Shown here in pieces: positions 26,126 to 35,121 of a stretch of DNA of 35,576 nucleotides. Both the position numbers and the translations under genes were made by a program. Under the pieces are notes generated by a model. That model saw only the letters and a list, made by a program, of their open reading frames with translations, made no database searches and was not told the origin of the DNA. Source of the DNA: an uncultured Pelagibacteraceae bacterium (GTDB lineage: Bacteria > Pseudomonadota > Alphaproteobacteria > Pelagibacterales > Pelagibacteraceae); the NCBI GenBank assembly GCA_902517865.1, contig CABYDT010000008.1:1-35576 (forward strand), in the 5' to 3' direction. How positions within the stretch are numbered: the stretch's first letter is position 1; every line of letters starts with the position of its first letter.

Positions 26126-26743
26126 ATGTTCAAAGATTTATTTAAAAAAACAGTATCTTTAGCCGGACATAAAAGTGCAAAATTCTTTCTATCTTTTGTA
26201 TGTGTGATTGAAAGCATATTTTTTCCAATTCCTCCCGATGTAATGATTATACCAATGACCATCGCAAAAAGAGTTGAATGGGCTTTAATTGCTACGATAG
26301 CTTCACTTTCGTCTGTAGTCGGTGGATGTATTGGGTATGCTATTGGATATTTTTTTTACAAAGAAATAGGTGTACACATATTTGAGTTTTACGGATTTGA
26401 AGGTTTTGCAAGTTTCAAAGATCAAGTTTCGATTGGAAAAGGATTTTATGCATGGATAGTTTTGCTAGTTATTGCAGGATTTACGCCTGTGCCATTTAAA
26501 TTATTAACTATATCAAGTGGATTTATTCACTTTAACTTTATTATATTTATTTTAGTTGCAAGTATTACAAGGGGATCAAGATTTTTTCTATTAGCCGGAT
26601 TGATTAATATCTTTGGAAAAAAAATTGTTCCATTGCTTGAGAAAGGATCTAGTAAAATTATGCTGATATTAATAGTTCTTTTATTAATAGGATTTTATGT
26701 TGGATATTTAATCTATAATAATTATGAATTATTCTTATCTTAA
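26126..26743 (+). CDS. YqaA/DedA-like membrane protein (VTT domain)
   Basis: A 205-residue integral membrane protein. FFPIPPDVMIIPMTIA and GGCIGYAIGYFFYKEIG early in the protein and PVPFKLLTISSGFIHFNF later are the paired motifs of the SNARE-associated/VTT (DedA) family, YqaA branch. DedA relatives flip or recycle membrane lipids such as undecaprenyl phosphate; the YqaA branch is less well defined. It overlaps dsbB by 20 bases and so starts the yqaA-dsbB-coq7 unit. Confidence 0.87.
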   Translation: MFKDLFKKTVSLAGHKSAKFFLSFVCVIESIFFPIPPDVMIIPMTIAKRVEWALIATIASLSSVVGGCIGYAIGYFFYKEIGVHIFEFYGFEGFASFKDQVSIGKGFYAWIVLLVIAGFTPVPFKLLTISSGFIHFNFIIFILVASITRGSRFFLLAGLINIFGKKIVPLLEKGSSKIMLILIVLLLIGFYVGYLIYNNYELFLS

Positions 26744-27230
26744 AAAAATAACTCAGCGAAAACTGTTCCTAACACTACTAATTTTTAAAGCTTTGATTAT
26801 ATTGAGCGCAATTTATATAGAATATATTCTAAAAGTACCCGCGTGTAACCTATGTTTGTACCAAAGAATACCTTACTATTTATCAATACTAATTTTATTT
26901 TATATTGTATTTAATAAATCTACTAATATTATACTGATAATATCTCTAGCCATTTTAATGTTTGTTAATATCGTGCTAAGTATCTATCATGTCGGGGTTG
27001 AACAACAAATAATAGCTGAGCCAATGTTATGCAGGTCAAATAGCAATATACAAAATGTCGATCAATTACTTGAAAATTTAAAGAATAATACTTTTATTAG
27101 TTGCAAGGATGCAAACTTCACTTTTTTAGGGTTTTCGCTTGCGTCAATTAATGTTTTGATTTCTTCTATTCTAGCTTATTTCTATGTGCTAATAATATTG
27201 AATGTCGAAAAAATTAGAAGAAATTATTAG
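26724..27230 (+). CDS. dsbB: Disulfide bond formation protein DsbB
   Basis: DsbB re-oxidises the periplasmic oxidant DsbA and passes electrons to quinone. The 168-residue protein has four hydrophobic segments. The first periplasmic pair is in PACNLCLYQR (C-x2-C), and the second pair is the Cys in MLCRSN and in ISCKD, about 30 residues apart. It overlaps the upstream gene by 20 bases and coq7 by 29 bases. Confidence 0.92.
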   Translation: MNYSYLKKITQRKLFLTLLIFKALIILSAIYIEYILKVPACNLCLYQRIPYYLSILILFYIVFNKSTNIILIISLAILMFVNIVLSIYHVGVEQQIIAEPMLCRSNSNIQNVDQLLENLKNNTFISCKDANFTFLGFSLASINVLISSILAYFYVLIILNVEKIRRNY

Positions 27231-27732
27231 AGTTGATCACGCTGGTGAAAGGGGGGCTATCAAAATATATGATGGGCAATTATTCGCTCTCCAACTATTA
27301 AAAGGCGACAAAGACTTAGAAAAAAAGGTGTCTGAGATGAAAGAGCATGAAAAAGAGCACTTAAAATATTTTGAGCAGCAACTAGCAGAAAGAAAAATTA
27401 GACCTACTATATTGTTGCCATTGTGGGATATTTTAGGGACTGCACTTGGTTTTGGAACAGCATTGCTTGGGAAGAAAGCAACAATGTTATGCACTGCTTC
27501 AGTAGAAGAAGTAATAGATCAACATTATAAAGATCAAATTGAATATATCTCAACCAATGAAAAAAAAGAAAAAGATCTTTTAAGTAAAGTTAAAAAATTT
27601 AGAGAAGACGAATTAGAACATAGAGATATTGCATATGAGGAAGGAGCAGATAAAGAGGGTATTTATGGTGTTCTTGATGCAATTATTAAAACTGGCTCAA
27701 GGACTGCAATCAAAATAAGTGAAAAAATCTAA
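27202..27732 (+). CDS. coq7: 3-demethoxyubiquinol 3-hydroxylase (Coq7)
   Basis: A di-iron monooxygenase of ubiquinone synthesis. It has 176 residues. Iron ligands follow the Coq7 pattern: E16 in HAGERGA, E50 and H53 in EHEKEHL, the Glu of SVEEVIDQHY near 102-107, and the C-terminal E-x-x-H in EDELEHRD. It takes the place of UbiF in this pathway. The gene overlaps dsbB by 29 bases and ends one base before the convergent HNH gene. Confidence 0.95.
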   Translation: MSKKLEEIIRVDHAGERGAIKIYDGQLFALQLLKGDKDLEKKVSEMKEHEKEHLKYFEQQLAERKIRPTILLPLWDILGTALGFGTALLGKKATMLCTASVEEVIDQHYKDQIEYISTNEKKEKDLLSKVKKFREDELEHRDIAYEEGADKEGIYGVLDAIIKTGSRTAIKISEKI

Positions 27733-27733
27733 A

Positions 27734-28303
27734 TTAATTTTCTAACTTTACATCCCAATAAAGATAGTCGAGCCAACTTTTATGTAGAAAATTTGGAGGA
27801 AAGTTTCTACCATTTTTGTGAAGTTGCTCTTCTGTTGGTTTATAAGGTTTAATTTTTGGGTACATTCCACATTGTGCAGGAAGCTTACCACCTTTTTTCA
27901 CATTACAAGTTGAGCAAGCAGAAGCAACATTTTCCCATGATGTTTGACCACCTTTAGACTTCGGAATGACGTGATCGAAAGTTAAATTTTTTCCTGCTCC
28001 ACAATAAAGACATGTAAATTTATCTCTTAAGAAAACATTAAACCTTGTAAAGTTTGGAAATTCAGAAGGTTTAATAAAAGCCTTTAATGAAATAACACTT
28101 GGTAAACGCATCGAAAATGATGGGCTCCTAATTACTCTGTCATACTCTGAAACAATATTAACTCTCTCTAAAAAAACATCCCTTACCGCATCTTGCCAAC
28201 TCCATAACGATAAAGGATAATAGCTTAAAGGACGATAGTCCGCGTTTAAAACTAATGCAGGACACTTTTCCAATGGTAAATTAAGTGAACTAGAAGCTAT
28301 CAT
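27734..28303 (-). CDS. HNH endonuclease-domain protein
   Basis: A 189-residue protein. The HNH/ββα-metal fold is in the middle: FTCLYCG, then LTFDHVIPKSKGG with the catalytic Asp-His, then WENVASACSTCNVKKGGK supplying the Asn and the second zinc pair. The N-terminal ALVLNADYRPLSYYPLSLWSWQDAV is typical of a chromosomal HNH family widespread in Alphaproteobacteria and cyanobacteria. Its function is not established; it does not sit in a defence cluster here. Its upstream region carries the palindrome ACTTGATCAAGT. Confidence 0.88.
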   Translation of the reverse strand: MIASSSLNLPLEKCPALVLNADYRPLSYYPLSLWSWQDAVRDVFLERVNIVSEYDRVIRSPSFSMRLPSVISLKAFIKPSEFPNFTRFNVFLRDKFTCLYCGAGKNLTFDHVIPKSKGGQTSWENVASACSTCNVKKGGKLPAQCGMYPKIKPYKPTEEQLHKNGRNFPPNFLHKSWLDYLYWDVKLEN

Positions 28304-28360
28304 TTACACTAAAGTATAAAAAAAATGATACTTGATCAAGTTAAAGTTTTATTAATAATG

Positions 28361-28999
28361 TCACACAAGTTTTCTTATAAAATTTAATCCCTCGCTTGTT
28401 CCCTCAGCACTAATAGAATGTCCACAATTCTCTAATATTTTGTATTTAATTTCAAAATCTAATTTTTTTAAAAAGTCAAAACTTTCATACATTTGTTCTA
28501 GAGGAATTACTTCATCCTTGCTTCCATGAATCATATAAATTTTTACTTTTGAATTAATAGAATTTTGTAGAAGTTGATGGTCATATATTTTACCCGAATA
28601 ACCCAAAACACCTTTAATTATTTCGACTGAATTTAATGCAGTATGGATTGCGAGCATTGTACCTTGAGAAAATCCTACGTAAATGACATCTTTGTACTTT
28701 AAATTATATTTTTTTAAAATTTTGTCTGTCAATATCTTTAATTTATCTACAGACTCAATTAATTCTTTTATTGTTTTATCTTTATCAGTTTGCATTAAGT
28801 CAAACCACTCATATCCAGCAGAATTAATTTGACACTTTCTAGGTGCATTAGGAGCGACAAATAACGTATTAGGTAAAAATCTGTGCCAATAGTTAGCTAA
28901 AGATAGAAAATCTTTTGCATCTGCACCATAACCATGCAACATAAATACGACCTGATTAATCTTAAGGTCGCTTTTTATTTCTTCATAAACTAAATCCAT
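28361..28999 (-). CDS. Phospholipase/carboxylesterase (alpha/beta hydrolase)
   Basis: A 212-residue hydrolase of the YpfH/acyl-protein thioesterase family. HGYGADAKDFL is the oxyanion region, the nucleophile Ser is in GFSQGT near 113, the Asp is in GSKDEVIP and the His is in CGHSIS. FVAPNAPRKC and YEWFDL are family motifs. Its natural substrate is unknown. It is a monocistronic minus-strand gene with its start 43 bases from the divergent HIG1 gene. Confidence 0.9.
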   Translation of the reverse strand: MDLVYEEIKSDLKINQVVFMLHGYGADAKDFLSLANYWHRFLPNTLFVAPNAPRKCQINSAGYEWFDLMQTDKDKTIKELIESVDKLKILTDKILKKYNLKYKDVIYVGFSQGTMLAIHTALNSVEIIKGVLGYSGKIYDHQLLQNSINSKVKIYMIHGSKDEVIPLEQMYESFDFLKKLDFEIKYKILENCGHSISAEGTSEGLNFIRKLV

Positions 29000-29042
29000 A
29001 ATTTTTATTACAAATATAAATATTTTGTGTTAAGTACAAGTT

Positions 29043-29246
29043 ATGTCTGAAAACTCATTAAGTTTTATAGCAATAATTGCAATTTTAGCTGTTACAATTG
29101 TTTTAATCAGGGGGCTCAAATCATTCTTTTCAGGCGGTGATATAAATGAGAAGAAAAAAAGTAATAAGCTTATGCAAATGAGAGTTTTTCTTCAATTTTG
29201 CGCTATAATTATTTTGATGAGTCTCGCTTATATTTACGGTAAATAA
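29043..29246 (+). CDS. HIG1-domain twin-transmembrane protein
   Basis: A 67-residue protein with two membrane segments (8-22 and 48-64). The stretch NKLMQMRVFLQFCAIIILM matches the HIG1 domain consensus (N-x-M-x-x-R-V-x-x-Q). In mitochondria HIG1 proteins associate with cytochrome oxidase and the bc1 supercomplex, and alphaproteobacterial members may do the same. It abuts the convergent TlpA gene with no spacer. Confidence 0.87.
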   Translation: MSENSLSFIAIIAILAVTIVLIRGLKSFFSGGDINEKKKSNKLMQMRVFLQFCAIIILMSLAYIYGK

Positions 29247-29789
29247 TTATAATTTATTAAGTTTATTAATAAAAATTTTACTATCAAATTCCAATGATCC
29301 TACAACTCTAGCAATTTCTTTACCTTCACTATTTAAAATTACAGTTATGGGTATTCCTCTAAGTTTTAATAATTTTGCAACTTCAAATTTATCATCAAAA
29401 TAAGTAGTAAAATTTTTTATTTCAAGATTTTTTAAAAATTTTATAGCTTTTTCTTTTTTTATTTTTTCAACATTTATTGCAATAATATTAATATTATTTT
29501 TTCCAAATTTTGTTACTAATTTATCTAAAGAGGGTAATTCTTCAACACAAGGAGCACACCAAGTGGCCCAAAAATTAATTAAAGTAAACCTTTTATGATA
29601 CTTATTAATTTTGACATCTCTGCCTGTGCTATCTTTTACATTTAATGTAGGAAAATCCTTGCTTTTACTATGAATAATCATATTTTTAAGGCTACTATCA
29701 AAATGCTCTTTTGATAAAGAAATGTTGGAATAATTAAAAAATATTGTGTAAAGAAATAAAATAGCTAAGTGTTTTATAATAATATTCAT
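29247..29789 (-). CDS. TlpA-like thiol:disulfide oxidoreductase
   Basis: A 180-residue exported thioredoxin-fold protein. An N-terminal hydrophobic stretch (5-20) serves as signal or anchor. The redox motif is WATWCAPC (C78, C81), and cis-Pro is in RGIPITVIL. Such proteins reduce periplasmic disulfides for cytochrome c or oxidase assembly. Its start codon is only 11 bases from the divergent argH start. Confidence 0.9.
   Translation of the reverse strand: MNIIIKHLAILFLYTIFFNYSNISLSKEHFDSSLKNMIIHSKSKDFPTLNVKDSTGRDVKINKYHKRFTLINFWATWCAPCVEELPSLDKLVTKFGKNNINIIAINVEKIKKEKAIKFLKNLEIKNFTTYFDDKFEVAKLLKLRGIPITVILNSEGKEIARVVGSLEFDSKIFINKLNKL
29775..29780 (+). promoter_or_regulatory. Possible -10 element for argH
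   Basis: A perfect TATAAT lies 20 bases before the argH ATG, inside the first codons of the divergent TlpA gene. No clear -35 is present at 16-18 bases, so the call is tentative. Confidence 0.3.
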
Positions 29790-29800
29790 AAGAAATATTA

Positions 29801-31192
29801 ATGAAAAAAAAATTTAATCATAATACCGTTTGGGGTAAAAGAATGAAAGGTAAAACTAATAATATCTTATTAGAAACAAATGCATCTATTGATGTAGATA
29901 AAGAACTTTACAGTGAAGATATTGACGCATCTATTATTCACTGCAAGATGTTAGCTAAACAAAGTGTTATACCGGCAAAAATTTCAAAAAAAATAGTTAA
30001 TTGTCTAGAAAAAATTAGAAGAGAAATTAAAAGTAAAAAATTTAAATTCAATAAAAAACATGAGGATATTCATTTAAATATAGAAAATAGATTATTTGAA
30101 TTAATTGGACCTGACGCTGGCTATTTACATACCGCGAGATCAAGAAATGATCAAGTCACAACAGATTTTAGATTATGGATTATTAAATCTGCCAAAAGTT
30201 TAAAACAGGACATAAAAAAAGTTATTTATGATTTAATTATTTTAGCGAAGAAAAATATTGATGTTATCATGCCAGGTTTTACCCATCTAAAAAATGCTCA
30301 GCCGGTATTATTTTCTCATTATATGCTTGCATACGTAGAAATGTTGAAAAGAGATTTAAAAAAAATTGAAAATTTAATATTGAATACTTCTGAAAACCCA
30401 TTAGGTTCTGGAGCATTAGCTGGGACTAGTATAAACATAGATAGAAACTATACCTCAAAAAAATTAAATTTTACAAAACCAACATCTAATTCAATGGACG
30501 CAGTTTCTGATAGAGATTATGTCTTAGAGTTTTTATTTGTTTGTAGTGTAAATGCAATGCACTTATCGAGATTTGCAGAGGAATTAATTATTTGGAATTC
30601 TGATCTAGTAGATATGATTACTATAAAAGATGACATGTTAACTGGATCATCTATGATGCCCCAGAAAAAAAATCCTGATTCAGCAGAAATAATTAGAGGG
30701 AAAACTGCCATTATTATATCTAGTTTAAATTCATTTTTTATAATTATGAAAGGCCTCCCACTCAGTTATTTTAAAGATATGCAGGATGATAAAAAAATTG
30801 TTTTTGAAAGTTATAATAATTTATCAAATAATTTAAAATTAACTTCTAATTTAATAAAATCAATGAAGCCGAATAAAAAAAAAATGTACAATTATAGCCT
30901 TAAAGGTTTTACAACAGCCACAGATTTTGCCGAGTACCTTGTCAAAAAAGGAGTAAGATTCAGAGAGGCCCATAAAAAATCCGCAATGTTAGTAAATATT
31001 GCTGAAAAACTAAATCTAACTTTGAACGAGTTAAAGCTTGAACACATCAAAAAGGTTTACAATAATTTCGACTCAAATGTATTAAATGTTTTAAAAGTTG
31101 AAAATTCTGTAAATTCTAAGAAATCTTTTGGCGGAACAAGTAAACAGAATGTTATTAAAATGATTAATAAAACTTTAAAGGAGTTAAGATGA
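29801..31192 (+). CDS. argH: Argininosuccinate lyase
   Basis: The last step of arginine synthesis, splitting argininosuccinate to arginine and fumarate. It has 463 residues. The fumarase/aspartase superfamily signature GSSMMPQKKNPDSAE (near 285) holds the catalytic Ser. HTARSRNDQV near 108 and TTATDFAEYL towards the C-terminus (GFTTATD) are ArgH motifs. The stop overlaps the lptM start by 3 bases, the argH-lptM-lysA order usual in Alphaproteobacteria. Confidence 0.96.
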   Translation: MKKKFNHNTVWGKRMKGKTNNILLETNASIDVDKELYSEDIDASIIHCKMLAKQSVIPAKISKKIVNCLEKIRREIKSKKFKFNKKHEDIHLNIENRLFELIGPDAGYLHTARSRNDQVTTDFRLWIIKSAKSLKQDIKKVIYDLIILAKKNIDVIMPGFTHLKNAQPVLFSHYMLAYVEMLKRDLKKIENLILNTSENPLGSGALAGTSINIDRNYTSKKLNFTKPTSNSMDAVSDRDYVLEFLFVCSVNAMHLSRFAEELIIWNSDLVDMITIKDDMLTGSSMMPQKKNPDSAEIIRGKTAIIISSLNSFFIIMKGLPLSYFKDMQDDKKIVFESYNNLSNNLKLTSNLIKSMKPNKKKMYNYSLKGFTTATDFAEYLVKKGVRFREAHKKSAMLVNIAEKLNLTLNELKLEHIKKVYNNFDSNVLNVLKVENSVNSKKSFGGTSKQNVIKMINKTLKELR

Positions 31193-31305
31193 AATTAATA
31201 GGAGTTTTTTATATTTTAGTAATACTTTTTCTTATACCAAGCTGTGGTAAAAAGGGTCCGCCAGAATATAAAAAACAAACAATCAAACATCACTATAAAA
31301 TATAA
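31189..31305 (+). CDS. lptM: LptM-type small lipoprotein
   Basis: A 38-residue lipoprotein. The signal peptide is MKLIGVFYILVILFLIPS, with lipobox IPSC and lipidated C19. The mature end CGKKGPPEY is the conserved core of LptM (formerly YifL), which in E. coli helps LptD assemble at the BAM complex. It overlaps argH by 4 bases (ATGA) and lysA by one (TAATG), so it is translated in a chain with both. The position before lysA matches the yifL-dapF and argH-yifL-lysA orders of proteobacteria. Confidence 0.88.
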   Translation: MKLIGVFYILVILFLIPSCGKKGPPEYKKQTIKHHYKI

Positions 31306-32534
31306 TGGAAAATTTTCGTTTTAAGGGCAACAAGCTCCTTTGGAATAATTATTCTTTGGATACAATAGCTAAAAAAAATAAAACACCTTTTTATTTATAC
31401 TCTTATAATCAATTAAAAACAAACGTAAGTAATTTTAAAAAAACTTTTAATAAAACAAATCCATTAATTTGTTTTTCTTTAAAATCAAACTCAAACCAAA
31501 AAATAATTAAAGAATACGCTGAATTAGGAATAGGCGCAGATGTAGTATCAATAGGAGAGCTGAAGTTGGCATTAAAATCAAATATTAAACCAAATAAAAT
31601 AGTTTTTTCGGGAGTAGGAAAAACAATAGAAGAGTTAAGATATGCAATCTCAAAGAAGATTTTTTTAATAAACTGCGAGTCATTTAGTGAAGTGAAATTG
31701 ATTAATTCTTTATCAAAAAAAATGAAATTAAAAACAAAAATTGGTCTTAGGCTAAATCCAAATATTAATGCAAAGACTCATAGTAAAATATCTACTGGTA
31801 ACGACAAAGATAAGTTTGGATTATCAAAATTAGAGTTCAAAAAAGTAATTATGAATTTTAAAAATAGCGATTTTATTGAAATATCAGCTTTAACTATTCA
31901 TATTGGTAGTCAAATTAAGGAAGTTTTTCCATTTAATAATTGTCTTAATTTTTTAAACAAAACTATAGCTGATCTAAAGAAAGCTAATATCAAAATTAAA
32001 TACGTTGATTTAGGAGGAGGTATGAGTATTCCATATGACTTTAAGGAAACCAAATTTCCCCTAAAAAAGTATGCTAGTAATGTTTATAATTTTAAGAAAA
32101 AGAACAATGTAAAAATAATATTTGAACCTGGACGTTTTTTAAGTGGTAATGTTGGCATTATTATATCCAAAATTATTTATATAAAAGAAGGAGCCAAAAA
32201 GAAGTTTATAGTAACAGATGCAGCAATGAATGATTTAATTAGAACTGCTTTATATGATGCAAATCATACAATATTGCCTATTAATCGTAGGAAAGAAATT
32301 AAGTCTAGGATAGAATTTGTTGGCCCAATTTGTGAAAGTAGTGATAAATTTGGTGAATATAAGAAGTTCTCCAGACTAGAAGAGAGTGACTATATATGTA
32401 TTACGAATACTGGCGCTTACGGGAGAAGCCTCTCATCAAATTACAATATGAGACCTTTGATTGCAGAATTGCTGATTAAAAATAACAAAATTTTAATTAT
32501 AAGAAAAAGACAAAATATAAATCAAATATCGTAA
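31305..32534 (+). CDS. lysA: Diaminopimelate decarboxylase
   Basis: A PLP enzyme of fold type III that converts meso-DAP to lysine, 409 residues. PLP-binding K60 is in CFSLKSNSN, HIGSQI and the Gly-rich DLGGGMSIPY position the phosphate, EPGRFL is the second family motif, and CESSDKF and NTGAYG contribute the active-site Cys and Tyr from the partner subunit. It completes the lysine pathway whose dapD and dapE lie at 2.5-4.4 kb. Confidence 0.96.
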   Translation: MENFRFKGNKLLWNNYSLDTIAKKNKTPFYLYSYNQLKTNVSNFKKTFNKTNPLICFSLKSNSNQKIIKEYAELGIGADVVSIGELKLALKSNIKPNKIVFSGVGKTIEELRYAISKKIFLINCESFSEVKLINSLSKKMKLKTKIGLRLNPNINAKTHSKISTGNDKDKFGLSKLEFKKVIMNFKNSDFIEISALTIHIGSQIKEVFPFNNCLNFLNKTIADLKKANIKIKYVDLGGGMSIPYDFKETKFPLKKYASNVYNFKKKNNVKIIFEPGRFLSGNVGIIISKIIYIKEGAKKKFIVTDAAMNDLIRTALYDANHTILPINRRKEIKSRIEFVGPICESSDKFGEYKKFSRLEESDYICITNTGAYGRSLSSNYNMRPLIAELLIKNNKILIIRKRQNINQIS

Positions 32535-32536
32535 AC

Positions 32537-33229
32537 GTGAAATTAATCAAATCTTTTATATTCAATATTTGTATCTTTGTTATGATTGCGATTACATGTA
32601 TAATTTCATTGCCTCTTTTGTTTTTGCCTAGAAAACAATTTCTTTCAAAGTTAGTCTATTTTTTAGGTTGGTATTTTATTTTTATATCAAAATTACTGTA
32701 TAATATAAAAATTGAAATATCAGGCCTTGAGAATCTTCATAAACATAATAACTTTATAATAGCGAGCGCACACCAATCTATGTTCGAAACCTTTGTATTT
32801 AATTATCTGGTGCCAGATGCTTTTTTTGTTATCAAAAAAGAACTGTTATTTATACCACTGTATAATTTATATTTAAAAAAACTTGGTTATGTTCCAATTG
32901 AAAGAGAAAAAGTTACTAAAAAAAATTTAAATTTTTATGAGAGAATTTCTCATAATGTATTAATAGAAAAAAGAAAATTAATCATATTTCCCCATGGTAC
33001 AAGAGTTAAAGCAGACCAAGAGTATCCAATAAAAAAGGGTGTTTACAAAATATATAAAAATTTGAATATTCCATGTATTCCAGTTTATCTTAATTCTGGA
33101 AATTTTTGGCCAAGGAATAGCTTCATGAAATACGCATCTAACATCAAGATAATTTTTAAAGAACCTATTTTAGAAGGATTGGAAAATGATGATTTCTTAA
33201 AACAATTATCTAATAAAATTCATTATTGA
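32537..33229 (+). CDS. plsC: 1-acyl-sn-glycerol-3-phosphate acyltransferase (PlsC-like)
   Basis: A 230-residue membrane-bound acyltransferase. An N-terminal membrane segment (~8-30) precedes the catalytic block: AHQSMFET at 78-85 is the H-x4-D/E motif (H79, E84, so the Glu variant), PIERE is block III and FPHGTR at 151-156 is the FPEGTR motif with His for Glu. Both variants resemble those of the proteobacterial KHQSAWET/FPQGTR branch. The start is GTG at 32537, two bases after lysA. Its end overlaps the convergent tyrA by 7 bases. Confidence 0.87.
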   Translation: MKLIKSFIFNICIFVMIAITCIISLPLLFLPRKQFLSKLVYFLGWYFIFISKLLYNIKIEISGLENLHKHNNFIIASAHQSMFETFVFNYLVPDAFFVIKKELLFIPLYNLYLKKLGYVPIEREKVTKKNLNFYERISHNVLIEKRKLIIFPHGTRVKADQEYPIKKGVYKIYKNLNIPCIPVYLNSGNFWPRNSFMKYASNIKIIFKEPILEGLENDDFLKQLSNKIHY

Positions 33230-34128
33230 TTTTTTCGTCCAAAGTTTGGTTCCTTAACATCTTGGCCTTCCTCAACAATTCGCTTCCTAATATCTCTAGT
33301 TTTATCAAAAATATTGAATAATTTTTCCTTATCATCATTTACAATTGCATTTTTCAATCCGTTCAAATCTTTTTCAAATTTCTCTAACATTTTAAGTATT
33401 GGTTCTTTATTACTAAGTATGATGTCTCTCCACATAGTAGGATCCGATGAAGCAATTCGTGTAAAATCTCTAAAACCACTTGCACTATATTTAATAACTT
33501 CCTCTTTAAGATTATCTTCTAATTCGGAAGCGGTACCTACTATATTATATGCAATGATATGGGGGATATGGCTAGTAATAGCCATAATAGAATCGTGATC
33601 GTTCATATCCATTATCTGAATTTTGCATCCAAATGATTTCCACAAATTAGAAATAATTTTAACACTTTTGTCATCAGAATTTTTACATGGTGTTATTATT
33701 AGCCATTTATTATTAAATAAACCTTTAAAACCAGACTCAGGACCACTTTGTTCTGTACCCGCAATAGGGTGTGCCGGTACAAATTTTATATTTTTAGTTA
33801 ATATATTTTGAGCATTTTTTATAACTTCAGTTTTACAGGAGCCAACATCAGTTATAATTGTTTCATTACTAAGCTTAAATTTGTTTAATTTCTCAAATAA
33901 AGATCTGTAAGCACTAATTGGCGTGCAGATAAAAATTATTTCAGTTTTATCTATAAATGTTGATATTTCCTCAAAATAATTATTACCTAAATTTAATTTT
34001 TTAGATTTCTCTAAGACCGTATTTGAATTATCAACAATATTAATAATAACATCATTATTTTTTTCTCTAATATCTCTTGCGATTGATGAACCTATTAATC
34101 CAATACCAATAATTGTTATGTTTTTCAT
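33223..34128 (-). CDS. tyrA: Prephenate/arogenate dehydrogenase
   Basis: An NAD(P)-dependent enzyme of tyrosine synthesis, 301 residues, with no fused mutase or ACT domain seen. The Rossmann motif is GIGLIG at 8-13, VGSCKTEV near 93 and PAHPIAGTEQSGP (catalytic His) near 120-132 follow, and the C-terminal helical dimerisation domain contains SHIPHIIAY and the GFRDFTRIASSDPTMW signature. It starts one base after the stop of the upstream chimeric gene, the usual hisC-tyrA linkage. Confidence 0.95.
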   Translation of the reverse strand: MKNITIIGIGLIGSSIARDIREKNNDVIINIVDNSNTVLEKSKKLNLGNNYFEEISTFIDKTEIIFICTPISAYRSLFEKLNKFKLSNETIITDVGSCKTEVIKNAQNILTKNIKFVPAHPIAGTEQSGPESGFKGLFNNKWLIITPCKNSDDKSVKIISNLWKSFGCKIQIMDMNDHDSIMAITSHIPHIIAYNIVGTASELEDNLKEEVIKYSASGFRDFTRIASSDPTMWRDIILSNKEPILKMLEKFEKDLNGLKNAIVNDDKEKLFNIFDKTRDIRKRIVEEGQDVKEPNFGRKNQ

Positions 34129-34129
34129 A

Positions 34130-35116
34130 TTAAATTTTACTCTCTAATACTTTTAAAAATTTTTTATTTTCTTTATCATTTCCAATCGATACTCTTAAGG
34201 AGTTTTTTATTCTATAAGAAGTCATTTTTCTTAATAAGATATTATACTTTAAGAATATATTAAAAATGTCATCTGAATTTAATTTAAGATTATCACAATT
34301 CATCAAAAAAAAATTTGCACAAGGCTTGTTAATTTTAAATTTCTTTTCTGACAATTTTTTATAGAAAATCTTTGACCATTTAGTGTTGTGTTTAATGTTT
34401 TTATTTAGCCATTTTTGATTGCCTAGCGAAGCAATACCCGCTTCCTGTGTTACACCCGAAATATTAAATGGTGGTCTAATCAAATTGAGAGATTTGACTA
34501 TTTCTTTTGAACTGTAACCCCAGCCAAGTCTCAGATTTGCTATACCATATATTTTAGAAAATGTTCTACAAACAATTACATTTTTAAAATCTTTGAATAA
34601 ATCTAGACCAGATCTAAAATCTTTACTAATCATAAATTCCGCATAGGCATCATCGATCATTAATAATATATGACTTGGAATAAGTGATCTTAATTTTAAA
34701 ATATCTTCTTTACCTAAGTATGTACCAGTTGGATTATTTGGATTTGCAATAAAAATTATTTTGGTTCTATTTGTTATAGATTTAATAGTTTCCTCACAAA
34801 TTTCTTTTGGACCTGTACTACCCATGCACCCACCAATTACATTAGCACAGATAACAAAATACTTGTTTGTATCAATTGGCTTATTTGCTCCAACTACTAA
34901 GTTCCACCAACCATCTTTCCCAGTTACTTTATTGATACCTGTAACAAATTGGTCTCCTGACAAGGCATGAAAAACTAGTATGGCATTTGTCTTGTTTTGG
35001 TCTAGTTTTCCATAAGTTTCAAACGCAATATTAAACTTATCTAGCTGAATACCACAATCCAACAGAAGTTTCTTATTAATAGTTAATTTATTTATTTTAT
35101 CAAAATTTAGTTTCAT
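34130..35116 (-). CDS. In-frame chimera: MetX N-terminus fused to HisC C-terminus
   Basis: A continuous 328-residue frame that joins two unrelated proteins. Residues 1 to ~105 are the start of homoserine O-acetyltransferase Met[35 protein letters not shown] and GGCMGSTGP. From about 107 on it is histidinol-phosphate aminotransferase HisC ([10 protein letters not shown] at 124-133, DDAYAEF at 155-161, [16 protein letters not shown] with PLP-Lys K188, C-terminal SLRVSIG). The join is near 34790-34804. The MetX part lacks the nucleophile Ser, the Asp and the His of its triad; the HisC part lacks the N-terminal ~140 residues. Neither activity is expected to be whole. It is preceded by a SAM-II riboswitch and followed one base later by tyrA. 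A genome rearrangement or an amplification/assembly artefact are both possible. Confidence 0.9.
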   Translation of the reverse strand: MKLNFDKINKLTINKKLLLDCGIQLDKFNIAFETYGKLDQNKTNAILVFHALSGDQFVTGINKVTGKDGWWNLVVGANKPIDTNKYFVICANVIGGCMGSTGPKEICEETIKSITNRTKIIFIANPNNPTGTYLGKEDILKLRSLIPSHILLMIDDAYAEFMISKDFRSGLDLFKDFKNVIVCRTFSKIYGIANLRLGWGYSSKEIVKSLNLIRPPFNISGVTQEAGIASLGNQKWLNKNIKHNTKWSKIFYKKLSEKKFKINKPCANFFLMNCDNLKLNSDDIFNIFLKYNILLRKMTSYRIKNSLRVSIGNDKENKKFLKVLESKI

Positions 35117-35121
35117 TCTTT

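Noticed and set aside
27734-28303. HNH protein as part of a restriction or other defence system
   Set aside because: Neighbours are quinone, esterase and envelope genes; no methyltransferase, mobile element or defence partner is present, and this HNH type is a common chromosomal family.
28330-28341. Palindrome ACTTGATCAAGT upstream of the HNH gene as an operator
   Set aside because: Only one 12-base copy, overlapping a weak promoter-like region; not enough to call an operator.
34780-34830. Transposon or site-specific recombination site at the chimera junction
   Set aside because: No terminal inverted repeat, target duplication or transposase remnant is visible; the second breakpoint lies outside the window, so inverted repeats cannot be compared.
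34130-35116. Reading the MetX-HisC chimera as a new bifunctional enzyme
   Set aside because: Neither half is complete: the MetX triad and the N-terminal HisC region are missing, and the HisC N-terminus is found on the other strand nearby.
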